Origin: Rhodobacter sp.
GTDB taxonomy: Bacteria; Pseudomonadota; Alphaproteobacteria; Rhodobacterales; Rhodobacteraceae
DNA: 64,000 nt
Direction: 5' to 3'
Assembly (NCBI GenBank): GCA_027484145.1
Contig: JAIXUH010000013.1
Location: 186,001 to 250,000, forward strand
Part shown: positions 30,705 to 38,349 of the stretch, piece after piece
Numbering within the stretch: position 1 is the first letter of the stretch
Layout of the letters: each line of letters starts with the position of its first letter
Translations under genes and position numbers: made by a program
The notes under the pieces: model-generated
Seen by the model: the letters and a program-made list of their open reading frames with translations, nothing else
Database searches by the model: none
Told to the model about the DNA's origin: nothing

Positions 30705-31513
30705 TGGATTGGCTGGCGCGGATGGTCGGGCAAACCGGTTTGTTGGGCGATGGTGCGGCCATCATGCCTGTCACTGCGCCTGACGACGTGGCCGATGCGC
30801 CGGATGAAATCATGGCCGACGTGGTCTTGCCGCCCCCCTTGTTTCCGCCGGACGCCTTGTTGCAGGCAGAGCCAAAGCGGCCAGAGATGCCCGCCCGAAA
30901 CGTGCGGTCCGTGGCTGAACCTGCACACGCTTTGTCGCCCCCTGACCAGCCCGGGCCGCCGTCTGCCGCCCCGGCCCATCTGGAATTGCCGCAGCGTGCC
31001 GTGCCCGACACGGCTGATCCGACAGCCGCGCTGGTGCGGGCCGTGTTCAACTGGGTCGCGCCGAACGATGCGCCAGCGCAGCCCGAGACATCCGTTCTGC
31101 CCGACAGGCCCGCCCGCACCGCGGACAGCGTTTCCGCAAAAGGGCCACGGGCAGAGACGCGGCCAGAGATACTGCCGCCGGGAGGTGTTGTCCCTGCCGT
31201 GCCCTTGACAGGGACCATCTCCGCACCCCGGCCCGCCGATGCACCGACGTCCCCCTTGCCGCTGACCACAGCCCGCCTGCAAGATCAGCCTGCGGCCACA
31301 TCCAGCCAGCCCCAGCACCACATGGTTGCAGACAACCCCGCGCCGGCCCGGGCAGGTGTCACGCTATCCATCGGCACCATCCAGATCACGCTTGAGGCCC
31401 CCACCCCAACACCACAACCGCTTGCCAAGGCCCCGCCGCGGGCGCCTGCCGCGGTACCTCGCATAGCACCCGCCCCAGACACCACGCGCCTTGCGCGCCG
31501 CTTGTTGCGATAG
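30701..31513 (+). CDS. Proline-rich eCIS protein of unknown function
   Basis: 270 residues, dominated by Pro and Ala and probably disordered from about 25 to 220. Only a short N-terminal helix (DWLARMVGQTGLLG) and a C-terminal beta-like motif (VTLSIGTIQITLEAP, about 222-236) look ordered, followed by a basic ARRLLR end. Small proline-rich proteins with an IGxIxVxxE-like end occupy the same place in other eCIS loci, in my recollection, but no role is established. It is coupled to the previous gene by ATGA (30701-30704) and followed nine bases later by the cap gene. The low-complexity sequence makes long antisense frames here meaningless. Confidence 0.6.
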   Translation: MMDWLARMVGQTGLLGDGAAIMPVTAPDDVADAPDEIMADVVLPPPLFPPDALLQAEPKRPEMPARNVRSVAEPAHALSPPDQPGPPSAAPAHLELPQRAVPDTADPTAALVRAVFNWVAPNDAPAQPETSVLPDRPARTADSVSAKGPRAETRPEILPPGGVVPAVPLTGTISAPRPADAPTSPLPLTTARLQDQPAATSSQPQHHMVADNPAPARAGVTLSIGTIQITLEAPTPTPQPLAKAPPRAPAAVPRIAPAPDTTRLARRLLR

Positions 31514-31522
31514 GGGGCAAGC

Positions 31523-32701
31523 ATGGCGCGCGCAGACAGTCACAGGGCGATTGGCGGGGTTTCGGCCCTGCTGCAAGAGCACCTGACGCGACGCGGGTTC
31601 AACGCCACCATCGGCCGCCCCGAAGCTGCGACCGAAGGCGAAACGGCGGCAAAGCTGAACCTGTTTCTGTATGAAACGGTCATGGACGGGTCGATGCGCA
31701 ACATCGTTATCGACCCCGACGCCCCGCCGCCGTTATGGCTGACGCTGCGCTATCTGCTGACCGCCTTTGACGACAGCAGCCTGTCCGACAGCATCGATGC
31801 GCATGAACTTCTGGGGCAGGGCATGATGGCCTTGCATGACCTTAACTTCCTGCGGCTGGATGACGTGCTGCCCGCCACCCTGCGCCGCATGCTGGAGGCA
31901 AACCCCGAGCCGCTGAAGATCACCTTCGACGATGCCTCGCCCGAGCTTTTGTCGAAACTGATGCAAGGGCCGGATGATACCTATCGTGTATCGACGGCCT
32001 TTCAGGTGCGACCCGTATTGCTGATGTCGTCGCGCAGCCCGGCACCGGCACCCTTGGTCGGGGTAGACCTGACGGTTGACCCTGCCGCCACCATCGGGCT
32101 GGCGGGTCTGGGGCTAGAGGCGATTCCGTCACTGGGCAGCCGGATTGACCGGGTCGAGCCCGAGGCCTTTGAACCCGGTGCCACGATCACCCTGTTCGGC
32201 ACCGATCTGGCCATTGGCACCCTAGAGGCCATGCTGGACGGGCATCCCTTGCGCGTTGTGGCGCAATCCGCCGACCGGGTTCAGGTACAGGTCGCCAGCA
32301 CGCTGCCAACCGACGGGCCCCTGGACCAGATCAGCGCCGGGCGCGGGCCATCGGCGGGCGAGCGCGGGTTGTCGCTGCGCCAGCCACTGCCGAATGGCCG
32401 TTTTCGTGGCAGCAATGTTGTGGGCGTGGCCCTTTTGCCTGTGGTGACCCAAGCCACACTTGCCGCCGGGGTACTGACGATTGACGGCACACTTCTGGGC
32501 GGAGGCGCCGATGAGGTGATCGTCATCGCCCTGCGCGATGGCCTGCCCCTTCGGGTCTTTGACACGGTGGTCACACAGCCCGATCAGCGGCGCATCACCA
32601 TCAGCGGCGTGGTCATTCCGGTGGCCCGAATTGGCCTTGTGGTGCGGGTCAATGGCCAGACCGCACGGCAAACGGTGTTTGTCATGGGGGTGGGGCCATG
32701 A
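31523..32701 (+). CDS. eCIS cap/tail-terminator protein (DUF4255, Pvc16-like) with IPT/TIG-like C-terminus
   Basis: 392 residues. The N-terminal 190 residues are DUF4255: IGGVSALLQEHLTRRGFN, LNLFLYETVMDGSMRN, PPLWLTLRYLLTAFDD and LLGQGMMALHD. Pvc16 and relatives with this domain cap the tube and sheath. After it, about 205-300 (LGSRIDRVEPEAFEPGATITLFGTDLA) looks like an IPT/TIG immunoglobulin-like module, and a second beta-rich module (about 310-390) follows. Extra Ig modules on the cap could project outwards. It overlaps the ATPase gene as ATGA. Confidence 0.88.
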   Translation: MARADSHRAIGGVSALLQEHLTRRGFNATIGRPEAATEGETAAKLNLFLYETVMDGSMRNIVIDPDAPPPLWLTLRYLLTAFDDSSLSDSIDAHELLGQGMMALHDLNFLRLDDVLPATLRRMLEANPEPLKITFDDASPELLSKLMQGPDDTYRVSTAFQVRPVLLMSSRSPAPAPLVGVDLTVDPAATIGLAGLGLEAIPSLGSRIDRVEPEAFEPGATITLFGTDLAIGTLEAMLDGHPLRVVAQSADRVQVQVASTLPTDGPLDQISAGRGPSAGERGLSLRQPLPNGRFRGSNVVGVALLPVVTQATLAAGVLTIDGTLLGGGADEVIVIALRDGLPLRVFDTVVTQPDQRRITISGVVIPVARIGLVVRVNGQTARQTVFVMGVGP

Positions 32702-34782
32702 CGCGGCACACGGCCCCCACACCGGGTTTTCTGCCGGGCCTGATGGTGGGCGATCCGATGGCAGCACATTGGATGGCGCAGGCCATGCTACGCCTGCGGC
32801 GCGAGGTGGCGTGGCTGTTCCACCTGCGGGGCGGGCAAGCAGACCAGCCGCAGCGGATTGATGCGCTGTCCGACAGCCTTGATCTGACCCGCCATGCCAA
32901 AGCTCGGCTTGCCTTTATGAGGCAGGATGAGACTGCCATCTGGCTGGGTCGCGAAATTGCCCGCCCGGCCCCCGATATCATTCGCCTGCCGCAAGGTGGG
33001 TTCGGCTGGCTGGCGCGGCATCTGCGGCTGACGGATCTTGATTGTCTGGCCTTGGCCCTAGCGTTGATCCACGCGGCAGACAGCGCCTCATGCGCCGTGA
33101 TGGCCGCTGTGCAGAACAATGCCGGGGCGGATGGGCCAACCCTTGCGCTGCTGCAGCGGCTGATTGACCAGCCAGAGCAGGTTCTGGCCTTGCTGGACCC
33201 CGGTCACCCTTTGGTGGTGCATCACATTTTGGCGTTGGCCGGCGACTGGAGCACGCCCTTTGCGATCTCACCGATCATCGCGCGCCAATTGATGTTTCCT
33301 GAAGGCCCGGCCCCCCGTGCGCTGTCGCCCATTCTGGCGGATGACGCCACGCTGACCACAGCCGAAAGCCTGACCGTTGCGCGGCTGAGGGCGCGCCCGG
33401 CTGCACAGATGGCCGTTGTTCCCATTGCCGGGCCGCCCCAATCCCCCCGCGCGCAGGTTGCGGCGCGCATGGCCAAGGCGGTTGGCCTGACCTTGGCCGA
33501 GGTGGCCATTCCTCTGACACCAGGTACTCTGCCAGCCCTTGCGCCGCTGGCGGTCACGGCGTGGCTGCGGCAGACAGCACTGTATCTGCCCGTCGGCACC
33601 TTGGCGACCAAAGATGCCTTGGCCACCGTAACCGACCTTGCCGCCCTGCCGCTGGTGGTGGTTGTGGGCGTGGAAGAGGACGAAGGCGTGTCACATCTGC
33701 CGACGTCGCTGGCCTTGCCAAGGCTGCGGCTAGCCCCCTTAGGCCCCGATCAGCGGGCCTTCATCTGGCGTGACGCTCTGCCCCACATCGCCAAAAGTGA
33801 TGGCGGAGCGGCCCTGCTGACCGGAATTTCGCGGCGGTTCCGGTTCGAGGCGGCCGGCATCACGCGTGTGGCGCAGGCGCTGTCAGCACTGGGGCGAACC
33901 CCGGACGAGGATGACATCATCGCCGCATGTCGCGCCGATCTGGACCTTGGCGATCTGGCGCAACCCGTCACGCCGCGCTTTGGTCTGGACGAGTTGATGT
34001 TGCCCCCCACCCCGGCCCGCCAGATTGCCGAGATTGTGCGCGCCATGGGGGTCTTGTCTGCCGTGCACCACGACTGGGGCACAGGGCGCGCATGGAACGA
34101 AAGCGGCTTGTCCGTGCTGTTTGCCGGGCCACCTGGCACCGGCAAGACCATGGCGGCCGAGGCAATTGCCCGTGATCTGAAGATGCCGATGTATCGGATC
34201 GACCTGAGTCAGGTGGTGAACAAATACATCGGTGAGACGGAAAAGAACCTGCGCCGCCTGTTCGATGCCGCCGATGCGGCAGATGTGATCCTGTTCTTTG
34301 ACGAAGCCGATGCTTTGTTTGGCAAACGGACCGAGGTCAAGGATGCCCACGACCGCTACGCCAACCTTGAGGTCAGCTATCTGTTGGAGCGGATGGAGCG
34401 GTTTCGCGGCATGGCCATCCTCGCCTCGAACCGCAAGAAAGATCTGGATGAGGCGTTCATGCGCCGTTTGCGCCATGTGGTGCAGTTTCCCCTGCCGGGG
34501 CCGGACGAGCGGTTGCGGATCTGGCAGGCGGTTCTGCCTGCGGGCGTGGAGCGCGGCGCGCTGGACCTGCCTTTTCTGGCGGACCGTATTGCCCTGTCCG
34601 GCGGGCATATCCGCAGTGCGGTGTTCAACGCCTGCCTTGCTTCGGCCCACTTGGGTGCTGCGCCGGAATTGCAGATGCCCGCCGTTGTGCGCGCCTTGCG
34701 CGACGAATTTGAAAAGCTGGGCCGCGCCGTCAGCCTTGACCAGTTCGGCCCCTATGCCTGCCATCTGGAGGGCCGGATATGA
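32698..34782 (+). CDS. AAA+ ATPase of the eCIS (Pvc15-like)
   Basis: 694 residues. The C-terminal AAA+ domain has Walker A GPPGTGKT at 477-484, a classic ILFFDEADALFGKR Walker B (about 532-545), sensor-1 ILASNRKKD and an arginine-finger region near RRLRHVVQFPLPGPDERLRIW. The N-terminal 400 residues are helical and less conserved. Every eCIS locus of the Afp/PVC type encodes such an ATPase; it is needed for assembly or cargo loading and is not a component of the fired particle. It differs from ClpV of type VI secretion, which has two AAA domains. It is coupled at both ends by ATGA overlaps. Confidence 0.93.
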   Translation: MTRHTAPTPGFLPGLMVGDPMAAHWMAQAMLRLRREVAWLFHLRGGQADQPQRIDALSDSLDLTRHAKARLAFMRQDETAIWLGREIARPAPDIIRLPQGGFGWLARHLRLTDLDCLALALALIHAADSASCAVMAAVQNNAGADGPTLALLQRLIDQPEQVLALLDPGHPLVVHHILALAGDWSTPFAISPIIARQLMFPEGPAPRALSPILADDATLTTAESLTVARLRARPAAQMAVVPIAGPPQSPRAQVAARMAKAVGLTLAEVAIPLTPGTLPALAPLAVTAWLRQTALYLPVGTLATKDALATVTDLAALPLVVVVGVEEDEGVSHLPTSLALPRLRLAPLGPDQRAFIWRDALPHIAKSDGGAALLTGISRRFRFEAAGITRVAQALSALGRTPDEDDIIAACRADLDLGDLAQPVTPRFGLDELMLPPTPARQIAEIVRAMGVLSAVHHDWGTGRAWNESGLSVLFAGPPGTGKTMAAEAIARDLKMPMYRIDLSQVVNKYIGETEKNLRRLFDAADAADVILFFDEADALFGKRTEVKDAHDRYANLEVSYLLERMERFRGMAILASNRKKDLDEAFMRRLRHVVQFPLPGPDERLRIWQAVLPAGVERGALDLPFLADRIALSGGHIRSAVFNACLASAHLGAAPELQMPAVVRALRDEFEKLGRAVSLDQFGPYACHLEGRI

Positions 34783-35000
34783 CCGCAAACGACCGCCCCA
34801 ACCTGCATGTTGACCGGCTCTCCATCACCCTGCGCGGCATGGCCACGTCAGATGCGGCGCTGCTGGCCAATACCCTGCCCGCCGCGTTGCAAAACGCTCT
34901 TTCGGGCCATGCGGCAGGCACAGGTCTGGCCGATACCGTCGCGGCCGACGTGGCGCGTGCGCTGGCCCCGCATCTGCACAGAACGGGGGGCAGCACATGA
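34779..35000 (+). CDS. Small conserved-position eCIS protein
   Basis: 73 residues. NLHVDRLSITLRGMATSDAALLANTLPAALQNAL is a strand followed by helices. Small proteins beginning with a similar xxHxDRLxLRLxG motif are commonly found behind the ATPase gene in eCIS clusters, by recollection. It overlaps both neighbours by four bases (ATGA at 34779-34782 and 34997-35000), which strongly supports its being a translated gene. Role unknown. Confidence 0.65.
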   Translation: MTANDRPNLHVDRLSITLRGMATSDAALLANTLPAALQNALSGHAAGTGLADTVAADVARALAPHLHRTGGST

Positions 35001-35668
35001 CCTTTCTGCTGCGTGGCGCCCTGATCGAATACGGCACTGACCTGATCGGTCCCATTCCGAACGTGGTGATCTTTCAGTTCAACCCGGAATCCCTGAACCG
35101 AAGTTTTACCATTCCGCGGCCGCCCGGCGGAGCCGAGCGGGAGCAGGCGCAGGCCGGAGAGCCGACGACCGAAAGCATCGGGCTGCGTGCCTACTTTTCC
35201 GCCGTTGATGCGCTGGCCGAAAACAAGGTGCTGGCGCGCGCCTTTGGCATCGGGCCGCAACTGGCTGCGCTGGAAAAGATGGTTCTGCCCGGCGGCAAGA
35301 TTGCCGGATTGGTCGGTGCCGCAATTGATGCGGTTGGCAGCGCACTGGGTATGGGTGGCGGGGCCGAACCACCGACGCAGACCATTCCGCGCCAGCCGAT
35401 GCCGCGCCTTTTGTTCATCTGGGGGCTGACCCGCGTACAGCCGGTGCGCATCGAAAGCCTGAAGATCAACGAGTTGGAATACGACAGCCTGCTGAACCCG
35501 ATCCGAGCCGAGGTTGATATCGAACTGGCGGTCACAAAGGTGAGCGAGTGTTCCGATGACTGGCTGGCCAAGGGCGCACAGACCTACACCGAGTTGGCGA
35601 AAGAGGCGCAGGCCATCGCCAATCTGGCCAATACGGCCGAGCAGATCGTTGATCTGATCACGATTTAA
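34997..35668 (+). CDS. eCIS tube-initiator/adaptor protein (CIS tube N-terminal domain, part of Pvc7)
   Basis: 223 residues. PNVVIFQFNPESLNRSFTIPRPP, ESIGLRAYFSAVDAL and a strongly conserved IESLKINELEYDSLLNPIRAEVDIELAV block match the CIS tube-protein domain that caps the baseplate end of the tube (gp48/gp54-like position). The middle (about 80-130) is Gly/Ala-rich and hydrophobic. In Pvc7 this domain is fused to a LysM domain; here the LysM-like part is the separate next gene. An AAGGAGG ribosome site lies at the end of this gene for that next gene. Confidence 0.85.
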   Translation: MTFLLRGALIEYGTDLIGPIPNVVIFQFNPESLNRSFTIPRPPGGAEREQAQAGEPTTESIGLRAYFSAVDALAENKVLARAFGIGPQLAALEKMVLPGGKIAGLVGAAIDAVGSALGMGGGAEPPTQTIPRQPMPRLLFIWGLTRVQPVRIESLKINELEYDSLLNPIRAEVDIELAVTKVSECSDDWLAKGAQTYTELAKEAQAIANLANTAEQIVDLITI

Positions 35669-35678
35669 GGAGGCACCG

Positions 35679-35951
35679 ATGTTTCTCAAAACCTCTCGTT
35701 ATGCCCGCGTTGCCACCGACGCCGTCACCCTGCCCGATGGCCGCCAGACCGAAGCGCTGCGCCTGCGCCGCCTGCAGTTGCCGCCGTCCACCACGATCCT
35801 TGTCTCACAGGGGGATCGGCTTGATGTGCTGGCGGACCGTCAGTTCAGCGATGGCACGAAATTCTGGCACATCGCAGATGCAAACACGGCGCTTGATGCG
35901 CGCACCTTGGTCGAGCGTGTGCTGGCCCCGCTGAAAATGCCCGAGGCGTAA
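35679..35951 (+). CDS. LysM-like tail protein (gpX/gp53-like)
   Basis: 90 residues. LPPSTTILVSQGDRLDVLADRQFSDGTKFWHIADANTALDARTLV is a short LysM-like fold of the gpX/gp53 type that binds in the inner baseplate. The size fits a stand-alone gpX protein. AAGGAGG precedes the ATG with good spacing. Together with the previous gene it makes the two halves of a Pvc7-like protein. Confidence 0.82.
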   Translation: MFLKTSRYARVATDAVTLPDGRQTEALRLRRLQLPPSTTILVSQGDRLDVLADRQFSDGTKFWHIADANTALDARTLVERVLAPLKMPEA

Positions 35952-35952
35952 G

Positions 35953-37062
35953 ATGGCAACCACCGCCTTTCGCGCCTTCTTCGGCACCCGCCCGGCAACG
36001 GTCGAGGAACTGGCGCGGATCGAAGAGGTCGTCGTCGATCAGGAAATCGACATGATCTGGGAAGCGCGGGTCAAACTGACCATGTGCCTTGATGACAGCG
36101 GCAGTTGGCGCAGCCCGGTTGCGGGCCTTGCCCCGCCTTTCAGCCGCTTTCGGCTGGAATTGCAGTTGAACGGCGGTGCCTTTGTGCCGCTGATTGACGG
36201 CACGATTGCGGGCTATGAAACCGCGCTTGGCGGATCGCCCGGCACCAGCACGGCACAAATGCTGGTGCGCGACGACACGGTGCTGATGAACCGCGAAGAG
36301 CAGGTTGAGGTGTTCCGTGACAAAACCGACAGCGAATTGGCAACAATCGTGTTCGACGCTTTCCCCACCGTTGTGCCATCGGTCATCTCGCCCACCACCG
36401 AACGCCCGCCCGCCACGGTGCGGCGCGGCACGGCAATCCGGTTCCTGCGTGATCTGGCGCGGGCCAACGGCATGCACGCCTATGTCTTGCCCGGCCCCAC
36501 ACCCGGCACATCGCTGGGGCAGTTCCGCGATCCGGATAGTGGCCCTCCGGTGCTGCCGCCGCTGGTTTTGCTGGGCGAAAGGCGCAACTTGCTGGAAGCC
36601 ACCTTTACCGAAGACAGCGAGGGGCCAGAGCGTACGCGCGGGGCCAGTCTGCGGATATCGGACCAACAGGTCGTTCAGGCCAGCACCAGTTTTCGCGATC
36701 AAGCCCTGATGGGGGCCTTGCCCGCGCTGTCCGACAACCCCGGTGCGCTGCGCGAACTGCCTCCGGACGAGGTGCGCCGCGAAACGCCCGATGCGGCGGC
36801 CACCGCGCAGACCCGTGCCGCTGCTTACGGCCACCGGGTGCGGGCGCGGGTAATGTCGGGGTGTTATTCTGCGGTGCTGTCGCCCTACCAGAAGGTCACG
36901 CTGCGGGCGGGTGATCTGCCGCAATCGGGCGATTGGCTGATCTGGTCGGTGCGCCACCGGATCACGCCCGATCAGCACACGCAGGACTTTACCGCCCGCC
37001 GCAATGCCCTGTCCGAACCGGGTTCGGCGGGGCCACTGGCCGCCGCAGCGGGGGTGTTCTGA
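35953..37062 (+). CDS. Baseplate hub protein (gpD/VgrG N-terminal-like)
   Basis: 369 residues. A gp27/gpD-like hub: DMIWEARVKLTMCLDD, FVPLIDGTIAGYETALGGSPGTSTAQMLVRDDTVLMNREE, DKTDSELATIVFD and RGTAIRFLRDLARANGMHAYV are the usual beta-barrel pieces; VKVTLRAGDLPQSGDWLIWSVRHRITPDQHTQDFTARRNAL near the C-terminus fits the hub core. The OB-fold spike portion that is fused to it in VgrG and Pvc8 is in the following gene, so the hub is split here. The start is one base after the previous stop. Confidence 0.83.
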   Translation: MATTAFRAFFGTRPATVEELARIEEVVVDQEIDMIWEARVKLTMCLDDSGSWRSPVAGLAPPFSRFRLELQLNGGAFVPLIDGTIAGYETALGGSPGTSTAQMLVRDDTVLMNREEQVEVFRDKTDSELATIVFDAFPTVVPSVISPTTERPPATVRRGTAIRFLRDLARANGMHAYVLPGPTPGTSLGQFRDPDSGPPVLPPLVLLGERRNLLEATFTEDSEGPERTRGASLRISDQQVVQASTSFRDQALMGALPALSDNPGALRELPPDEVRRETPDAAATAQTRAAAYGHRVRARVMSGCYSAVLSPYQKVTLRAGDLPQSGDWLIWSVRHRITPDQHTQDFTARRNALSEPGSAGPLAAAAGVF

Positions 37063-37063
37063 C

Positions 37064-37636
37064 ATGGTGATCGAGGTTGAAGAGGTCGTTGCCCGGCTGG
37101 CCGACAAACAGCAAAGCCGCATCTGGGGCAAGCATCGCGGCCTTGTGGTCGAGGTGCCGGATGATAATCCCCTGTGCCAGATCAGCGTCAGCGTGCCTTC
37201 GGTCTATGGCGAGCAGACATCCCCCCCCGCCATGCCCTGCCTGCCTTTTGCCGGGAACATGCACGGCCTTGTGCTGATGCCCGAGGTGGGCGACGGCGTC
37301 TGGGTTGAATTCGAGGCGGGCGATATCTCACGCCCGATCTGGACAGGCTTCTGGTTCGCCGATGGCCAGCATCCGGGCAAGACGAAAAAGCCCAAGGAAC
37401 GGGTTCTGGCGACCTCGGCCGGGCATTGCATCGTGCTGGATGAGGACAGCGACGAAATCAGCCTCCGGCATCCGGGGGGCGCGTCCATCGTGCTTTCGGC
37501 CGATGGCATCACGCTGAAGATGGGCGGCTGCACGCTAGAGGTGACGGATCAGGCGATCACCCTGAATGGCGGCATGGCCAAGATCACCAAGGCAGGGGCC
37601 AGCCTTGTGAATGATGCGTTCAAGGTAGGGGGATAG
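37064..37636 (+). CDS. Central spike protein (gpV/gp5-like OB fold and beta-helix)
   Basis: 190 residues. GKHRGLVVEVPDDNPLCQISVSVPSVYGEQTSPPAMPCLPFAG and MPEVGDGVWVEFEAGDISRPIWTGFWF are the OB-fold of the gpV/gp5 spike family. The C-terminal third (EISLRHPGGASIVLSADGITLKMGGCTLEVTDQAITLNGGMAKITKAG) is a short trimeric beta-helix. It is the second half of a Pvc8/VgrG-like protein and should carry the PAAR-like tip on its end. The ATG at 37064 starts right after the hub gene. Confidence 0.88.
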   Translation: MVIEVEEVVARLADKQQSRIWGKHRGLVVEVPDDNPLCQISVSVPSVYGEQTSPPAMPCLPFAGNMHGLVLMPEVGDGVWVEFEAGDISRPIWTGFWFADGQHPGKTKKPKERVLATSAGHCIVLDEDSDEISLRHPGGASIVLSADGITLKMGGCTLEVTDQAITLNGGMAKITKAGASLVNDAFKVGG

Positions 37637-37639
37637 GGC

Positions 37640-37972
37640 ATGGCACAGGCGCTTTTGACCACAGCCGCCAGCCTGCAATGCCCGCACGGGGGAAGTGTCG
37701 TGCTGACCTCATCCGCAGGCCCCGTCATGGCGGGCGGTGCGCCTGTGGTGTTGCTGTCCGATCTGGCGATGGTCGCCGGGTGCCCCTTTACGGTCGGGCC
37801 AGCTTACCAGCCTTGCCTGACGGTGCGCTGGATGAACGGGGCCACACAGGTTGCGGTGAATGGCACCCCGGTCCTGTTGCAGGGGGTGACGGGTCTGTGC
37901 CTGAACGGACTTCAGGTACCGCAGGGCAATGTCATCGTCGTGTCAACCCAGACCCAAGCACAGGGGACATAG
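37640..37972 (+). CDS. PAAR-like spike tip protein
   Basis: 110 residues rich in Val, Gly and Cys. LQCPHGGSVVLTSSAGPVMAGGAPVVLLSDLAMVAGCPF and a second strand-rich block with GTPVLLQGVTGLCLNG resemble PAAR-like/DUF4280-type tip proteins; conserved Cys and His could bind a metal, as in PAAR cones. It lies directly between the spike and gp25 genes, the place of Pvc10. Three bases separate it from the spike gene. The family call is from motif pattern and position. Confidence 0.78.
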   Translation: MAQALLTTAASLQCPHGGSVVLTSSAGPVMAGGAPVVLLSDLAMVAGCPFTVGPAYQPCLTVRWMNGATQVAVNGTPVLLQGVTGLCLNGLQVPQGNVIVVSTQTQAQGT

Positions 37973-37975
37973 GGC

Positions 37976-38347
37976 ATGAGCGGGCGCCATCTGTCCTTTC
38001 CCTTTCGCATCGGCACCGATGGCCGAACGGTGACACCTGCCTCGGCAGCCGAACACGTCCGCGACGAGATCATGCAGCTTTTGCTGACAGACCCCGGCGA
38101 GCGGTTGTTTTTGCCGCCCTTTGGGGGTGGCGTTCGGCGTCTGGTGTTCGAACCCGCCAGTGATGCGCTGCAAGGCGTGACCAAGGCCCGCATCACGCAA
38201 GCGCTCACCCGTTGGCTGGACCATCGCTTGACAGTTGAGGGGCTGGAGGTCGCGCTTCTGGGCGAGGTGGTTGATATCACCGTGCGCTATCGCCCGGCAG
38301 GTTCGGCAGACAGCCGCGTCATCCGCTTTCAGCGTCAGGGGAAATAG
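37976..38347 (+). CDS. Baseplate wedge protein gp25-like (GPW/gp25 family, Pvc9)
   Basis: 123 residues. LSFPFRIGTDGRTVTPASAAEHVRDEIMQLLLTDPGERLFLPPFGGGVRRLVFEP is the hallmark of the gp25 family, including the EPR-like turn (DPGERLFLPPFG). It links the sheath to the wedge and is found in every contractile system. Length is standard. Confidence 0.95.
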   Translation: MSGRHLSFPFRIGTDGRTVTPASAAEHVRDEIMQLLLTDPGERLFLPPFGGGVRRLVFEPASDALQGVTKARITQALTRWLDHRLTVEGLEVALLGEVVDITVRYRPAGSADSRVIRFQRQGK

Positions 38348-38349
38348 CC

